A stretch of 64,000 bases of DNA from an uncultured bacterium (GTDB lineage: Bacteria; Edwardsbacteria; AC1; EtOH8), in contig CALMGM010000005.1 in the NCBI GenBank assembly GCA_937863685.1, positions 806,001-870,000 on the forward strand. Direction: 5' to 3'. Numbering within the stretch: the stretch's first letter is position 1; every line of letters begins with the position of its first letter. Shown here piece after piece: positions 17,578 through 25,994 of the stretch. The notes beneath the pieces are model-generated. The model did not search any database. It was given only the letters and a program-made list of their open reading frames with translations, and had not been told where the DNA came from. Position numbers and translations under genes: made by a program.

Positions 17578-17639
17578 ATGTTACCTCCTATGTTTTATCC
17601 ATGATATTATTGTTTTTATAGTAAATATAGCGGGCATAA

Positions 17640-18470
17640 TCAGGTACTAAATTGTTCGGTTAATCTTCTGATATCTTGAGAAACAGAAGAAGCCAATATC
17701 AATAATTTTTTTATTTTTTGGCGATCATATACCTCACCCTCACCCATTGAAACAAGTTTGTTTCTATCGGCCGGATCTCTTTTACAATGAGCCAAAAGAT
17801 TGCGATTTTGTTCTAATGTTTGCATGTACACGCTAAGTTTTTTAAACTGTCCCTTGATTTGTTGTGATTTTAATATTTTATCTATGGTTACACTTTTACC
17901 GACCAATGAGCTATACTTATTTTCCAAAACATAATTATAAAAATCATTATGCATAGGGGCAGGTATTTTGAAATAAGAAACAAAGAAAGCATTGATGTCT
18001 TGCTCGATGTCAATAACTCTTGAGATTATCAAACCCCGTAGAAATACAATATCACTACAGCGTCTTAAATTTTTGCCAATAATTTCTAATACTGGGTCTG
18101 CGATATTATCTTTTCCCTTAATTACTTCTACGAAACCATAAGGATCTGTTTTTCGGTATACGTCCGTCAAATCAATATCTTGTGCAGAATAGAACAGAAC
18201 GTCTACTAAAAACCCTTCCTTTCTGATTGAATTTATAAGATCAATGCCAGTTAAATCACCTTCAAGATTGTAATCAGTAACCAAAATATCTATATCATCT
18301 TCTTTTATGCATTTTTTAAGAAGTGAACCATCAGCATCATATATTAGGTTTAGCTCAAATTCACCAAAGTTTTGTTTAAACTTATATTCTAACTCTTCTT
18401 GATTTGGAGAGAAAATAAGTTTATTGTCTTCAACCCACACCACGGTAATTTTTTGTTTAATGTCCATCAT
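17640..18470 (-). CDS. Response-regulator receiver fused to a HEPN-like domain
   Basis: 276 residues from the ATG overlapping the upstream kinase stop (ATGA). Residues 1-125 are a receiver domain with the acidic pair E14-D15, phosphoacceptor D66 (LVTDYNLEG), S95 and K118 in place. Residues ~135-276 are all-helical with no DNA-binding motif. They resemble MltR/DUF4145-type HEPN domains (INAFFVSYF ... SLVGKSVTIDKIL ... QNRNLLAHC). R223 and H228 give the RX4H motif used by HEPN ribonucleases. So the output is probably RNA cleavage or protein binding, not transcription. It is the last gene of the Dcm-GHKL operon. Confidence 0.72.
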   Translation of the reverse strand: MMDIKQKITVVWVEDNKLIFSPNQEELEYKFKQNFGEFELNLIYDADGSLLKKCIKEDDIDILVTDYNLEGDLTGIDLINSIRKEGFLVDVLFYSAQDIDLTDVYRKTDPYGFVEVIKGKDNIADPVLEIIGKNLRRCSDIVFLRGLIISRVIDIEQDINAFFVSYFKIPAPMHNDFYNYVLENKYSSLVGKSVTIDKILKSQQIKGQFKKLSVYMQTLEQNRNLLAHCKRDPADRNKLVSMGEGEVYDRQKIKKLLILASSVSQDIRRLTEQFST

Positions 18471-20716
18471 TTTAAAACAACCTCCCAACATGCACCTTTG
18501 CCAAGTTTAGTATAATTATTTCCCAAAAAAGAAACTGATCCACCCATTGCTTCTACAATGGTCTTAATGTGATGCAGGCCAATCCCGGCGCCATTTGTGG
18601 TCGTATAACCTCTTAAAAATACGTACTTACTAAACTTTTGATCAACACCTCTTCCATCGTCAGCAATATATATATGAAGACGTTTACCTGCTATTCTATA
18701 GCTAATAGTAATGGTAGAGGCCTCTGCTTTTTTCGAGTTACTTAATAAGTTGTCTAATAATATTGATATTTCAAGTGGTTTAAATCTAGTGATGTACTCT
18801 GCTTCTGCCCCGATAAATCTAAAGCGAAGTGATTTTGTTTTAATCATTTCTAAATATTCTTTGATATATTGAATGATATCTTTCGTTATCCATTCTGTTT
18901 TTAAGTTGAAATTGGCTTGGCTTACGAAACCAGCTAACACCCGTATCTTATCGTTCTCAAGGGCAAGCACATCAACCAATGGTGCAATCGTAGAAATTGG
19001 TTTTCTATCTTTAATATTTTTATTAATTTGTTTTATTATGCCCTTAACTGCGACAGTAGAATTTTCAATAGTATGATTAAGATTGACAATAACATCTTTA
19101 TCTGTTGACACCATCTTGCTAAGGAATAAAGATTCTCGTTCCTTAGCTTTGAGATCACGTTCTATAGATTCTTTATCTTTCTCAAGGTCATAGGTTGCAA
19201 ATCTAATAGATTTTACTTGTTTCTCAATATAATCACGTTCTTTTGGATTAGATACATATTTGGCTATAGATTCAACGTTTTTTATTATCTCGGGGATTTT
19301 TTCCACTTGCTTTTCACGGAATATATCCAATAAGTCAGCATTAAAACTGATGCTTTTTTCAGGGTCTTTTACTTGACCGACAATTTTTTGTATAAGTTCA
19401 ATACTATCTTTCTTAATATCTTTATCAGGTTTATCCTTTTTTTCGCTATCCCACTCAATACCCTCAACAACATATTTTTCGAGCCTTCTTAATACTTTAT
19501 CGAAAAATAATGATTGGAGGTCATAATAAGCATCTGTTTTAATAACACCACCATCGCGACTTGACACTTCCATAAAATTTGGTTGTGATCCTTTTAATTC
19601 TATCCTGCCAATGAGTTCCCTGGCTGATAAAAACCTGCCGTAACCTTGGACTTTTCTTTTTTCTAAGCCAAGCCAATCATCGCCCTCATCACCATATGGA
19701 TGTATCCTGAAATTATTCTTATATAGAAAGATTGAACCATATTTTACAGGTTCCATCCCCATGGTGCCCGTAAAATTATGTTTTGCAGCACGGTTTAGAT
19801 AAAAAACACGAGCAATTATATCATTGAGTTTGGGATAATCACTTTTCTCTACAAGTTTGAATATAAAAACTCCTTTATCAATAAGCTCTGTAATTATTTT
19901 ACCGTTACTAATTGTTGTTGTTATTTGTGTGGTTTTTATGTCAAGTTTCTCAAAAACAACATTTTTGACCGGACCGTTAATGATGTTATGTGCGTTTATA
20001 TTTTCCTTCTTATTTTCTCTTTCGAATTCATTGGCAACAAGATTAATCTTGAATTCTCCTTCTGAATCAGTGGAAGAAGGATTGATCAACCGTTGCAAGT
20101 ACTTCTTAAGTTTTATAAGTTTATCCGAATCCCATCCATCATTAAGGTGGCTTATTTCCAGTATAGTGCCTTTCTTAAAACCTTTTATGGGGGCGTAGTC
20201 AATATCTATAGTATTGGTACGTTCATATGAAACTGAAATATTTTGGAATTCCTTTTTTTGATCCTCTTCGAACCTTGTCCAGTCAAGAGATATAACGTTG
20301 TATTGTTTGTCATCTTTTTTCTTTGTAATTAACCGAAGATTTTTCCCCAGGCGGTCACAGGAAAAACGCCCGATACCTTTTGCTCCAGCAAAAATTCTTT
20401 TCACATTTATATTGCCTCTGTAATCCTTTGTCAAAGCCTTTTCAAACTCTTTCTTGTCAGAATAACCCACAAAAAGCCATTTGTCGCGTAAATCATCAAA
20501 AGACATGCCATCGCCATCATCAATGATAAGAATCATCGAGACCGCTTTTTTATCTGTTTTTCTTATGTTCTGAAAAACAATATCTACTTTATTTGCGGTT
20601 GCATCATAAGAATTCTTCACTAGCTCAAAAATAGCTATAAGGTCATTGGTTATCAGTTCCTTTCCAATGATATTCTTCAGACCAGAGCTTATTTTAAAGT
20701 CTAGTTGCTGTGTCAT
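18467..20716 (-). CDS. Double-GHKL ATPase: Hsp90/MORC-like N-terminal domain plus histidine-kinase C-terminus
   Basis: 749 residues from the ATG at 20716, whose A is also the last base of the dcm TAA. The N-terminal GHKL ATPase has E31/N35 in FELVKNSYDA, IIDDGDGM and GAKGIGRFS, as in Hsp90/MORC/MutL proteins. A linker and coiled coil (about 430-540) follow, then an H-box-like NLNHTIENS (near 548). A second HATPase domain has an N box (LLDNLLSNSKKAEA), ADDGRGVD and GAGIGLHHI. There is no membrane segment, so the sensor is cytoplasmic. It presumably phosphorylates the receiver encoded next. GHKL ATPases of this N-terminal type accompany restriction-modification systems. Confidence 0.85.
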   Translation of the reverse strand: MTQQLDFKISSGLKNIIGKELITNDLIAIFELVKNSYDATANKVDIVFQNIRKTDKKAVSMILIIDDGDGMSFDDLRDKWLFVGYSDKKEFEKALTKDYRGNINVKRIFAGAKGIGRFSCDRLGKNLRLITKKKDDKQYNVISLDWTRFEEDQKKEFQNISVSYERTNTIDIDYAPIKGFKKGTILEISHLNDGWDSDKLIKLKKYLQRLINPSSTDSEGEFKINLVANEFERENKKENINAHNIINGPVKNVVFEKLDIKTTQITTTISNGKIITELIDKGVFIFKLVEKSDYPKLNDIIARVFYLNRAAKHNFTGTMGMEPVKYGSIFLYKNNFRIHPYGDEGDDWLGLEKRKVQGYGRFLSARELIGRIELKGSQPNFMEVSSRDGGVIKTDAYYDLQSLFFDKVLRRLEKYVVEGIEWDSEKKDKPDKDIKKDSIELIQKIVGQVKDPEKSISFNADLLDIFREKQVEKIPEIIKNVESIAKYVSNPKERDYIEKQVKSIRFATYDLEKDKESIERDLKAKERESLFLSKMVSTDKDVIVNLNHTIENSTVAVKGIIKQINKNIKDRKPISTIAPLVDVLALENDKIRVLAGFVSQANFNLKTEWITKDIIQYIKEYLEMIKTKSLRFRFIGAEAEYITRFKPLEISILLDNLLSNSKKAEASTITISYRIAGKRLHIYIADDGRGVDQKFSKYVFLRGYTTTNGAGIGLHHIKTIVEAMGGSVSFLGNNYTKLGKGACWEVVLK

Positions 20717-21924
20717 TATATCAATCCTTTTAATACAAGACCGCACTGCTCACTAAATAATGGTGAAACAGCATTTCCAACTTGGGTATATCTCGGTGCT
20801 TCTTTCTTTCGATGCTTGCCACCGGTTGTATATTTCCCCTTGAATTCGTACCAATCATCAAAGCCCTGTAGTCGTGCGTATTCCCTAACTGTAAGTATTC
20901 TAGGCTCGGAGTAATGTATATAATCGTCCGGCAGGGTTGTTAATGTTGGGCAAATACCATTATCGTGCAACGGTATTGTGACCTTTTTTGATAGGGCGAA
21001 CTTTTTCCTAACCATATCATTAATAGGTTTATTCGCTATACAGTTATTGATGATATATTTAAAACGTTTGGTGGTCATCTTGCGATGGTTTGAGAAACGG
21101 TGACTGTCTGGCATATCTAACCCACCAGCACTTCTCATCAATGTTTGATATGGTGAAGAAAGTATGCCGTACAATCCCATTTTAAAGCCAAAATATTCAG
21201 AGGATGGTAACACCCCGTTTGTATGACATAAATCAGATATCGCACCACTTACAGTTACCTTCTTTGTAATGCCGTGTTTTTGCAAGTAGGTTTTTTTCAT
21301 TCCTTTTAGTTTTTTGAAAAATGTTTTAGGGTCGCCTGTTTTGACTCCAATAAGAATAAACCTTTTCCGTCGTTGCGGTAACCCATAATCGGAGAAATCA
21401 ATAACTTGAGCATATGTTTTATACCCTAATATTTTAAGTCGGTCTATTACATAAGAGGAATAAGCCTTCCCTTTGGGGTTGTTCTTTCCAAAATCCCAAG
21501 TAAAGCCTCTTACATTTTCCAATAATAGTGCTTTAGGTTGTACACAACTAATAAAATCTATATACGAATTAACAAGTAAATTCCTTTTATCATTCCATTT
21601 TCTTCGCCCGGCTGTCGAAAACCCTTGGCAGGGGGGGCCACCAACCACAAGATCAATGGTTCCTCTTAATCCGATCAAGTGCGTCCTGTGCTTTTTTAGG
21701 GTTTTGTTTATTTCGTGATTTTTTATAGGTAGCCAGTCGGGCCATGCGTAGTGATTTAATCTGTCAACAAGATTATGCTTAAGAGTTTCGAATGCATGTT
21801 TGTCTTTTTCAATTGCGAACAACCCCTGCCATCCAGCTTTAGCTAACCCATATGATAGGCCGCCACAACCAGCAAAAATATCTATATATTTTTTCGTGGA
21901 AGTTTTCACATTCACACCATACAT
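20716..21924 (-). CDS. DNA (cytosine-5)-methyltransferase
   Basis: 402 residues with the C5 methylase motifs in order: I (DIFAGCGGLSYGL), IV with catalytic Cys (GGPPCQGFS), VI (LLENVRGF), VIII (YGLPQRRKRF), and IX/X (ARLQGFDDW, QVGNAVSP). A target-recognition region of about 150 residues lies between VIII and IX. It methylates cytosine C5 at an unknown site. No restriction endonuclease is encoded beside it. The next gene is a GHKL ATPase/kinase that starts on its stop codon. The start is ambiguous: GAAGG abuts the ATG, and the GTG at codon 4 has better spacing. AT-rich, suggesting acquisition. Confidence 0.93.
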   Translation of the reverse strand: MYGVNVKTSTKKYIDIFAGCGGLSYGLAKAGWQGLFAIEKDKHAFETLKHNLVDRLNHYAWPDWLPIKNHEINKTLKKHRTHLIGLRGTIDLVVGGPPCQGFSTAGRRKWNDKRNLLVNSYIDFISCVQPKALLLENVRGFTWDFGKNNPKGKAYSSYVIDRLKILGYKTYAQVIDFSDYGLPQRRKRFILIGVKTGDPKTFFKKLKGMKKTYLQKHGITKKVTVSGAISDLCHTNGVLPSSEYFGFKMGLYGILSSPYQTLMRSAGGLDMPDSHRFSNHRKMTTKRFKYIINNCIANKPINDMVRKKFALSKKVTIPLHDNGICPTLTTLPDDYIHYSEPRILTVREYARLQGFDDWYEFKGKYTTGGKHRKKEAPRYTQVGNAVSPLFSEQCGLVLKGLI

Positions 21925-21954
21925 CCTTCAAACATCATATTGCTATTAACGGTA

Positions 21955-21983
21955 ATCATAAGACTAACTAGTGCTAATTTCAA
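21955..21983 (-). promoter_or_regulatory. Sigma-70-type promoter of the Dcm-GHKL-receiver operon
   Basis: Minus strand: TTGAAA (21983-21978), 17-nt spacer, TATGAT (21960-21955). Transcription would start about 24 nt before the methylase ATG. Confidence 0.7.
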
Positions 21984-22005
21984 GGGAAATCTGTTATAAG
22001 CGTAA

Positions 22006-22031
22006 ATTAAAGCCCCGTGTTAAAACGGGGC
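22006..22031 (-). terminator. Terminator after the HMGL/CoA-transferase gene
   Basis: On the minus strand GCCCCGT-TTTAAC-ACGGGGC followed by TTTAAT, 12 bp past the stop. Confidence 0.75.
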
Positions 22032-22043
22032 CTGTAGGTAATG

Positions 22044-24149
22044 TCAGATCGCCGCTTTTTCCTTCATGGCCTTGATCTCTTCCGCCGTATAGCCCAGCTG
22101 GGTTAGGATCTCCTGCTGGTGCTGGCCCAAGGTGGGCGGCGGGGCGTCGATCGAGGCCGGGGTGGCCGAGAACTTGGCCGACAGATTGAACAGCTTCAGC
22201 TCGCCCAGATCCTTGTCCTGGATGCTCTCGATGGTCTTGCGGTACTTCACCTGCTCGGCGGCCAGGGCCTTCTCCAGGCTGAAGATGTCGCCGGTGGGGA
22301 TGCCCTTGGCGTTCAGCGCCTCCACCCAGTAATCGGTGGTCTGCATTTTCAGCTTGGCCTCCAGCAGGGGGGTCAGCTCCTTGCGGTTCTTCTTGCGGGT
22401 GTCCCGCTCCTGGAACCGGGGATCGGTCAGCAGCTCCGGCACGCCCAGCACGGTGGCCAGGTCCTCCCACTGCTTCTGCTGGTTGGCCGCGATGTTGACG
22501 AAGCCGTCCTTGGTCACAAAAGTCCCCGAGGGGGCGGCGGTGAAATTGTCGTTGCCCATGGCCACCGGCTGCTGTCCCCCGATCAGCAGATTGGCCGCCA
22601 CCCAGCCCATCAGCGGCATGATGGAATCCAATAGCGCGATGTCGATGAACTGGCCCTCGCCGGTCTTCTCCCGGTAGTACAGCGCGGCCATGATGGCGAA
22701 GGCGGCATTGAGGCCCCCCACCGTATCGCAGACCGGGAAACCGGCCCGCAAGGGGTGCAGGCGCTCGTCGCCGTTGACGTCCATCACCCCGGACAGTCCC
22801 TGGATGATCTGGTCGTAGGCCGGCTTGAAGGCGTCGGGCCCGGCCTGGCCGAACCCGGAGATGGCGCAGTAGACTATCTTGGGATTGATCTTCCTGATCT
22901 CGGCGTAGGAGAAGCCCAGCCGGTCCATCACCCCGGGGCGGAAATTCTCCACCACCACGTCGGCGGTCTTCAGCAGCTTGCGGAAGATCTCCTTGGCCTC
23001 CTCGGCCTTAAGGTTCAAGGTGATGGATTTCTTGTTGGCGTTCTGGGCCAGGAACGAGGTCCCCATCAGTTTCTGGTTCAGGGCCGGGACCGCCCCCAGC
23101 TTGCGGGCCAGGTCGCCGCCCTCGGGATTCTCGATCTTGATCACCTCGGCCCCCAGCAGGGCCAGGTGCATGGTGGAGAAGGGGCCGGACAGGACGTTGG
23201 TCATGTCCAGCACCCGGATGTTATTCATCATTTTTTTCGGCCTCGGCTTTATAAGTGAACCGGACTTGAGCACGGCGCCCGGCAGTTCGCGGTTAAAAAA
23301 TACGGAAACCTCACTTGCCACATCCAGCAGCCGGAACAGGTCGATGTCGGTCCGAAGCTCGGCCCGCTGCAGGGAGTGGACCAGATCTTCGGTGCTGACA
23401 TTCCCGGCCGCCACCTTGGTGAAGGGGCAGCCGCCCAGGGCCCCCACCGCCGTCTCGATGTATTTGACCCCGGCATTCAGGGCGGCGTAGCAGTTGGCCA
23501 TCCCCAATCCATAGGTGTTGTGGAAATGGCAGGCCAGCTCCACCTTGGGGTCCATCTTTCTGATGGCAGAGAACAGCCGCTCCACCTGCTGGGGATTGGC
23601 GTGCCCGGCGGTATCGGCCAGGCTGATGTTTTTTATCCCGGCCTCCAGGTACTTTTTGACCATGGCCAGCACCTTGTCCTCCGGTATCGGGCCGTCGAAG
23701 CCGCAGCCGAAGGCCGACTGCACCGAGGCCTGGACCTTCTTGCCTGATTCCATGGCCTTTTGGGCCATGGACAGGATCTGCCCCATGGCCCTCTCCGGGC
23801 TCATCCCGGTGTTCTTCTGGCTGTGGGTCTCGGAGGCCGAGACGCCCATGCAGAACATCTCCACCCCGCAGGCCAGGCCCCGCTCAAAACCCTTTTCGTT
23901 CAAGACCAGCCCGGACAGGACGGTCTCCGGCCGCTTCTTGCCGTGCTTGGCGTAGTGTTCGAACAGGGCGTCGGTGTCGGCCATCTGGGGAACCTTCACC
24001 TGATGGACGAAGGAGCCCACCTGGATGATATCCAGGCCGGACTCCATCAGGGCGTCGATCCACTTGATCTTGACGTCCATCGGCACCGATTGTTTCTCGA
24101 TCTGCAGGCCGTCCCTTAGGCCTACCTCGTGAATGTAAATATCAGGCAT
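22044..24149 (-). CDS. HMG-CoA lyase-like / class III CoA-transferase fusion protein
   Basis: 701 residues. Residues 1-~300 are a DRE-TIM lyase with R12-D13 (EVGLRDGLQ), the metal-binding histidines of CHFHNTYG (near 205) and the HMG-CoA lyase signature GALGGCPF with its active-site Cys (near 237). Residues ~311-701 are a complete family III (CaiB/BaiF) CoA-transferase beginning MNNIRVLDMTNVLSGPFS, with the catalytic Asp in GFPVCDTVGG (near 475). The two halves are usually separate proteins. Together they could activate a free 3-hydroxy acid to its CoA ester and cleave it to acetyl-CoA plus a keto acid, or the reverse. HMG and citramalate are both possible. Neighbours are leuCD-type and IDH-type genes. 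Confidence 0.88.
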   Translation of the reverse strand: MPDIYIHEVGLRDGLQIEKQSVPMDVKIKWIDALMESGLDIIQVGSFVHQVKVPQMADTDALFEHYAKHGKKRPETVLSGLVLNEKGFERGLACGVEMFCMGVSASETHSQKNTGMSPERAMGQILSMAQKAMESGKKVQASVQSAFGCGFDGPIPEDKVLAMVKKYLEAGIKNISLADTAGHANPQQVERLFSAIRKMDPKVELACHFHNTYGLGMANCYAALNAGVKYIETAVGALGGCPFTKVAAGNVSTEDLVHSLQRAELRTDIDLFRLLDVASEVSVFFNRELPGAVLKSGSLIKPRPKKMMNNIRVLDMTNVLSGPFSTMHLALLGAEVIKIENPEGGDLARKLGAVPALNQKLMGTSFLAQNANKKSITLNLKAEEAKEIFRKLLKTADVVVENFRPGVMDRLGFSYAEIRKINPKIVYCAISGFGQAGPDAFKPAYDQIIQGLSGVMDVNGDERLHPLRAGFPVCDTVGGLNAAFAIMAALYYREKTGEGQFIDIALLDSIMPLMGWVAANLLIGGQQPVAMGNDNFTAAPSGTFVTKDGFVNIAANQQKQWEDLATVLGVPELLTDPRFQERDTRKKNRKELTPLLEAKLKMQTTDYWVEALNAKGIPTGDIFSLEKALAAEQVKYRKTIESIQDKDLGELKLFNLSAKFSATPASIDAPPPTLGQHQQEILTQLGYTAEEIKAMKEKAAI

Positions 24150-24192
24150 TTTTATTTGATATAAGATTTATGGTTGGTGTACTTCGGTTTCG

Positions 24193-24254
24193 GTCATTCC
24201 CGCGCAGGCGGGAATCCATAGAAAGACCTGGATTCCTGCTTCCGCAGGAATGAC
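24193..24254. repeat. Interspersed repeat family 2, copy 1
   Basis: Outer GTCATTCC...GGAATGAC with two inner hairpins (ATTCCCGC-GCAG-GCGGGAAT and ATTCCTGC-TTCC-GCAGGAAT). The first fits the ATTCCC-N8-GGGAAT form of the Neisseria dRS3 repeat. Related to 26091-26152, 31487-31590 and 34879-34936. Confidence 0.75.
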
Positions 24255-24268
24255 TATCTGGAGATTGC

Positions 24269-24292
24269 AGGGGCGCATTGTGATGCGCCCCT
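24269..24292. repeat. Perfect hairpin AGGGGCGCAT-TGTG-ATGCGCCCCT
   Basis: 10-bp perfect stem in the 155-bp gap between the IDH-type gene and the fusion gene. There is no T-run, so it is probably a repeat rather than an intrinsic terminator. Confidence 0.6.
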
Positions 24293-24304
24293 ACGCGGTT
24301 TGAT

Positions 24305-25423
24305 TTATAATTTATCGGCGATGGCCTGGGCCATCTCCAGGGTCTTGGCGGAGCCGCCCATGTCGTAGGTCCTCACCTTGCCTTCCTTGATCACCTCGGC
24401 GGTGGCCTTCTCTATCTTGTCGGCCTTGGCGGTCTCGCCCAGCCAGGTCAGCATCATCTTGGCGGCCAGAATGGTGGCGATGGGGTTGGCCTTGTACATC
24501 CCGGCATATTTGGGAGCCGAGCCGTGGGTGGGCTCGAACACCGCCAGCTTCTGGCCGATGTTACCGGAGCAGCCAAAGCCCAGTCCGCCCACCATCTGGG
24601 CGCACAGGTCGGAAATGATGTCGCCGAATAAATTTGTCGCCACCAGCACCTCGTAGTTCATGGGGTTTTTTAGCAGCCACATGCAGATGGCGTCCACGTT
24701 GGCGTCGTCGCACTGGATGCCGGGATAATCCTTGGCCACTTCCTTGCCGATCTCCAAAAACAATCCCTCGGTGGCCCGCACCACGTTGGCCTTGTGGACG
24801 ATGGTCACCTTCTTGCGGTTGTACTTCTTGGCATATTCAAAGGCCGCCCGGACTATCCGCTCCGAGCCTTTGCGGGTGTTGATCTTGCAGGTCATGGCGT
24901 ACTGGTCCAGGGCCACGTCCTTGAAGGCGGAGAAAGGTTTGGATATCTTGACCAGCACATCCCGCAGTTTCTGGGGCACCGGGTTGAACTCCACCCCGGA
25001 GTACAGCCCCTCGGTATTCTCCCGGAACACCACCAGGTCAATGCCCTCCTTGAAATTGATGGGGCTTCCCGGATAGGCCTTGCAGGGCCTAAGGCAGGTG
25101 TAGAGGTCGAACAGCTGGCGCATCCTGACGATGGGGGAGCGGTAGACCATTCCCTTGCCCTGGAGCTCGGGAACCAGTTCCTTCTCGGCGGCCTTGACCG
25201 GCTTGGAGGTGATGGCGCCGAACATGGCGGCATCCACCTTGCCCAACAGATCTATGGTCCGTTGGGGGAAGGCGTCGCCCTCCTTGCACCAGAATTCCCA
25301 GCCGATGTCGCCGTGGGTGTATTCAGCTTCGAACTTGACGGCGTCCAGCACTATCTTGGCGGCTTCCATAACCTCGATCCCGATCCCGTCGCCCGGCAGC
25401 CAGGCTATCTTGTACTTGGCCAT
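24305..25423 (-). CDS. Isocitrate/homoisocitrate/3-isopropylmalate dehydrogenase family protein
   Basis: 372 residues. Decarboxylating dehydrogenase signatures are present: WLPGDGIGIEV at the start, FRENTEGLYSG, the catalytic Tyr/Lys region, and the metal-binding aspartates in NLFGDIISDLCAQMVGGLG; EPTHGSAPKYAG is the cofactor loop. The substrate helix reads SPIVRMRQLFDLYTCLRPC. It keeps the Ser of isocitrate enzymes, but the usual Asn two positions on is Ile, so isocitrate, homoisocitrate and isopropylmalate cannot be separated by eye. It lies 155 bp upstream of the lyase/CoA-transferase fusion in the same direction, suggesting a shared 2-oxoacid pathway with the leuCD pair. Confidence 0.85.
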   Translation of the reverse strand: MAKYKIAWLPGDGIGIEVMEAAKIVLDAVKFEAEYTHGDIGWEFWCKEGDAFPQRTIDLLGKVDAAMFGAITSKPVKAAEKELVPELQGKGMVYRSPIVRMRQLFDLYTCLRPCKAYPGSPINFKEGIDLVVFRENTEGLYSGVEFNPVPQKLRDVLVKISKPFSAFKDVALDQYAMTCKINTRKGSERIVRAAFEYAKKYNRKKVTIVHKANVVRATEGLFLEIGKEVAKDYPGIQCDDANVDAICMWLLKNPMNYEVLVATNLFGDIISDLCAQMVGGLGFGCSGNIGQKLAVFEPTHGSAPKYAGMYKANPIATILAAKMMLTWLGETAKADKIEKATAEVIKEGKVRTYDMGGSAKTLEMAQAIADKL

Positions 25424-25564
25424 TTTCCCCTCCTTGTCGATATGTTAAATTTATTTTAATGATCTACAAACAGATTATCATTTTACCTTAAATAAAACCG
25501 CCCTGTCAAGTGAAGCCGATCATTGTAAATATGTGTGGTCCGGCGGGCTTTGGCCCATCGGGGA

Positions 25565-25909
25565 TCATTCCTTTTTAATGCTTCGCCGGCCTCCCTTCTT
25601 TATTTTTTTCTGATCCTCGCTGACCATGCTGTCCTGGTTGGCCCATTGGGTGATATGCTTAAGCAGGATAGGAACATATTCATTGTTGGCGGCGGCGGAC
25701 AGCCGGTAGTTGACCCACAGGGCCTCGCGTTTATCCTCCACCAGCCCGGCATCCTTGAGCTGATGCAGGTGGCGGGAAACGCTGGGCTGGGAGATGCCCA
25801 GGACCGTGGTCAACTCATTTACGCTCCGGGGGTTATCTTGAAGCATCTTGAGTATCCGGATCCGGTTCTTGTCTCCCAGGGCCTTGAATACTTTTACCAG
25901 GTTTTTCAT
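25565..25909 (-). CDS. ArsR-family transcriptional regulator
   Basis: 114 residues. Winged-helix core: FKALGDKNRIRILKML, then the recognition helix VLGISQPSVSRHLHQLKDAGLV. None of the metal-binding cysteines of ArsR/SmtB sensors is present, so it likely senses something else. The C-terminal tail is basic (KKIKKGGRRSIKKE). A perfect 20-bp palindrome stands 22 bp upstream, suggesting autoregulation. The targets may include the dehydrogenase gene downstream; this is inference. Confidence 0.88.
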   Translation of the reverse strand: MKNLVKVFKALGDKNRIRILKMLQDNPRSVNELTTVLGISQPSVSRHLHQLKDAGLVEDKREALWVNYRLSAAANNEYVPILLKHITQWANQDSMVSEDQKKIKKGGRRSIKKE

Positions 25910-25930
25910 AACGTATGCCTTAAAATGCTT

Positions 25931-25950
25931 ATATAGCTATATAGCTATAT
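25931..25950. promoter_or_regulatory. Palindromic operator upstream of the ArsR-family gene
   Basis: ATATAGCTATATAGCTATAT is a perfect 20-bp palindrome made of two overlapping ATATAGCTATAT units, 22-41 bp before the start codon. Paired half-sites are typical of ArsR dimers. Confidence 0.65.
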
Positions 25951-25994
25951 GGATGATATCAAAATACCATCTGGTTGTCAAATGTTTTTTTATT

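Noticed and set aside
20716-21924. Complete restriction-modification system
   Set aside because: A methylase is present, but no endonuclease-like gene is adjacent; neighbours are a GHKL kinase and receiver protein.
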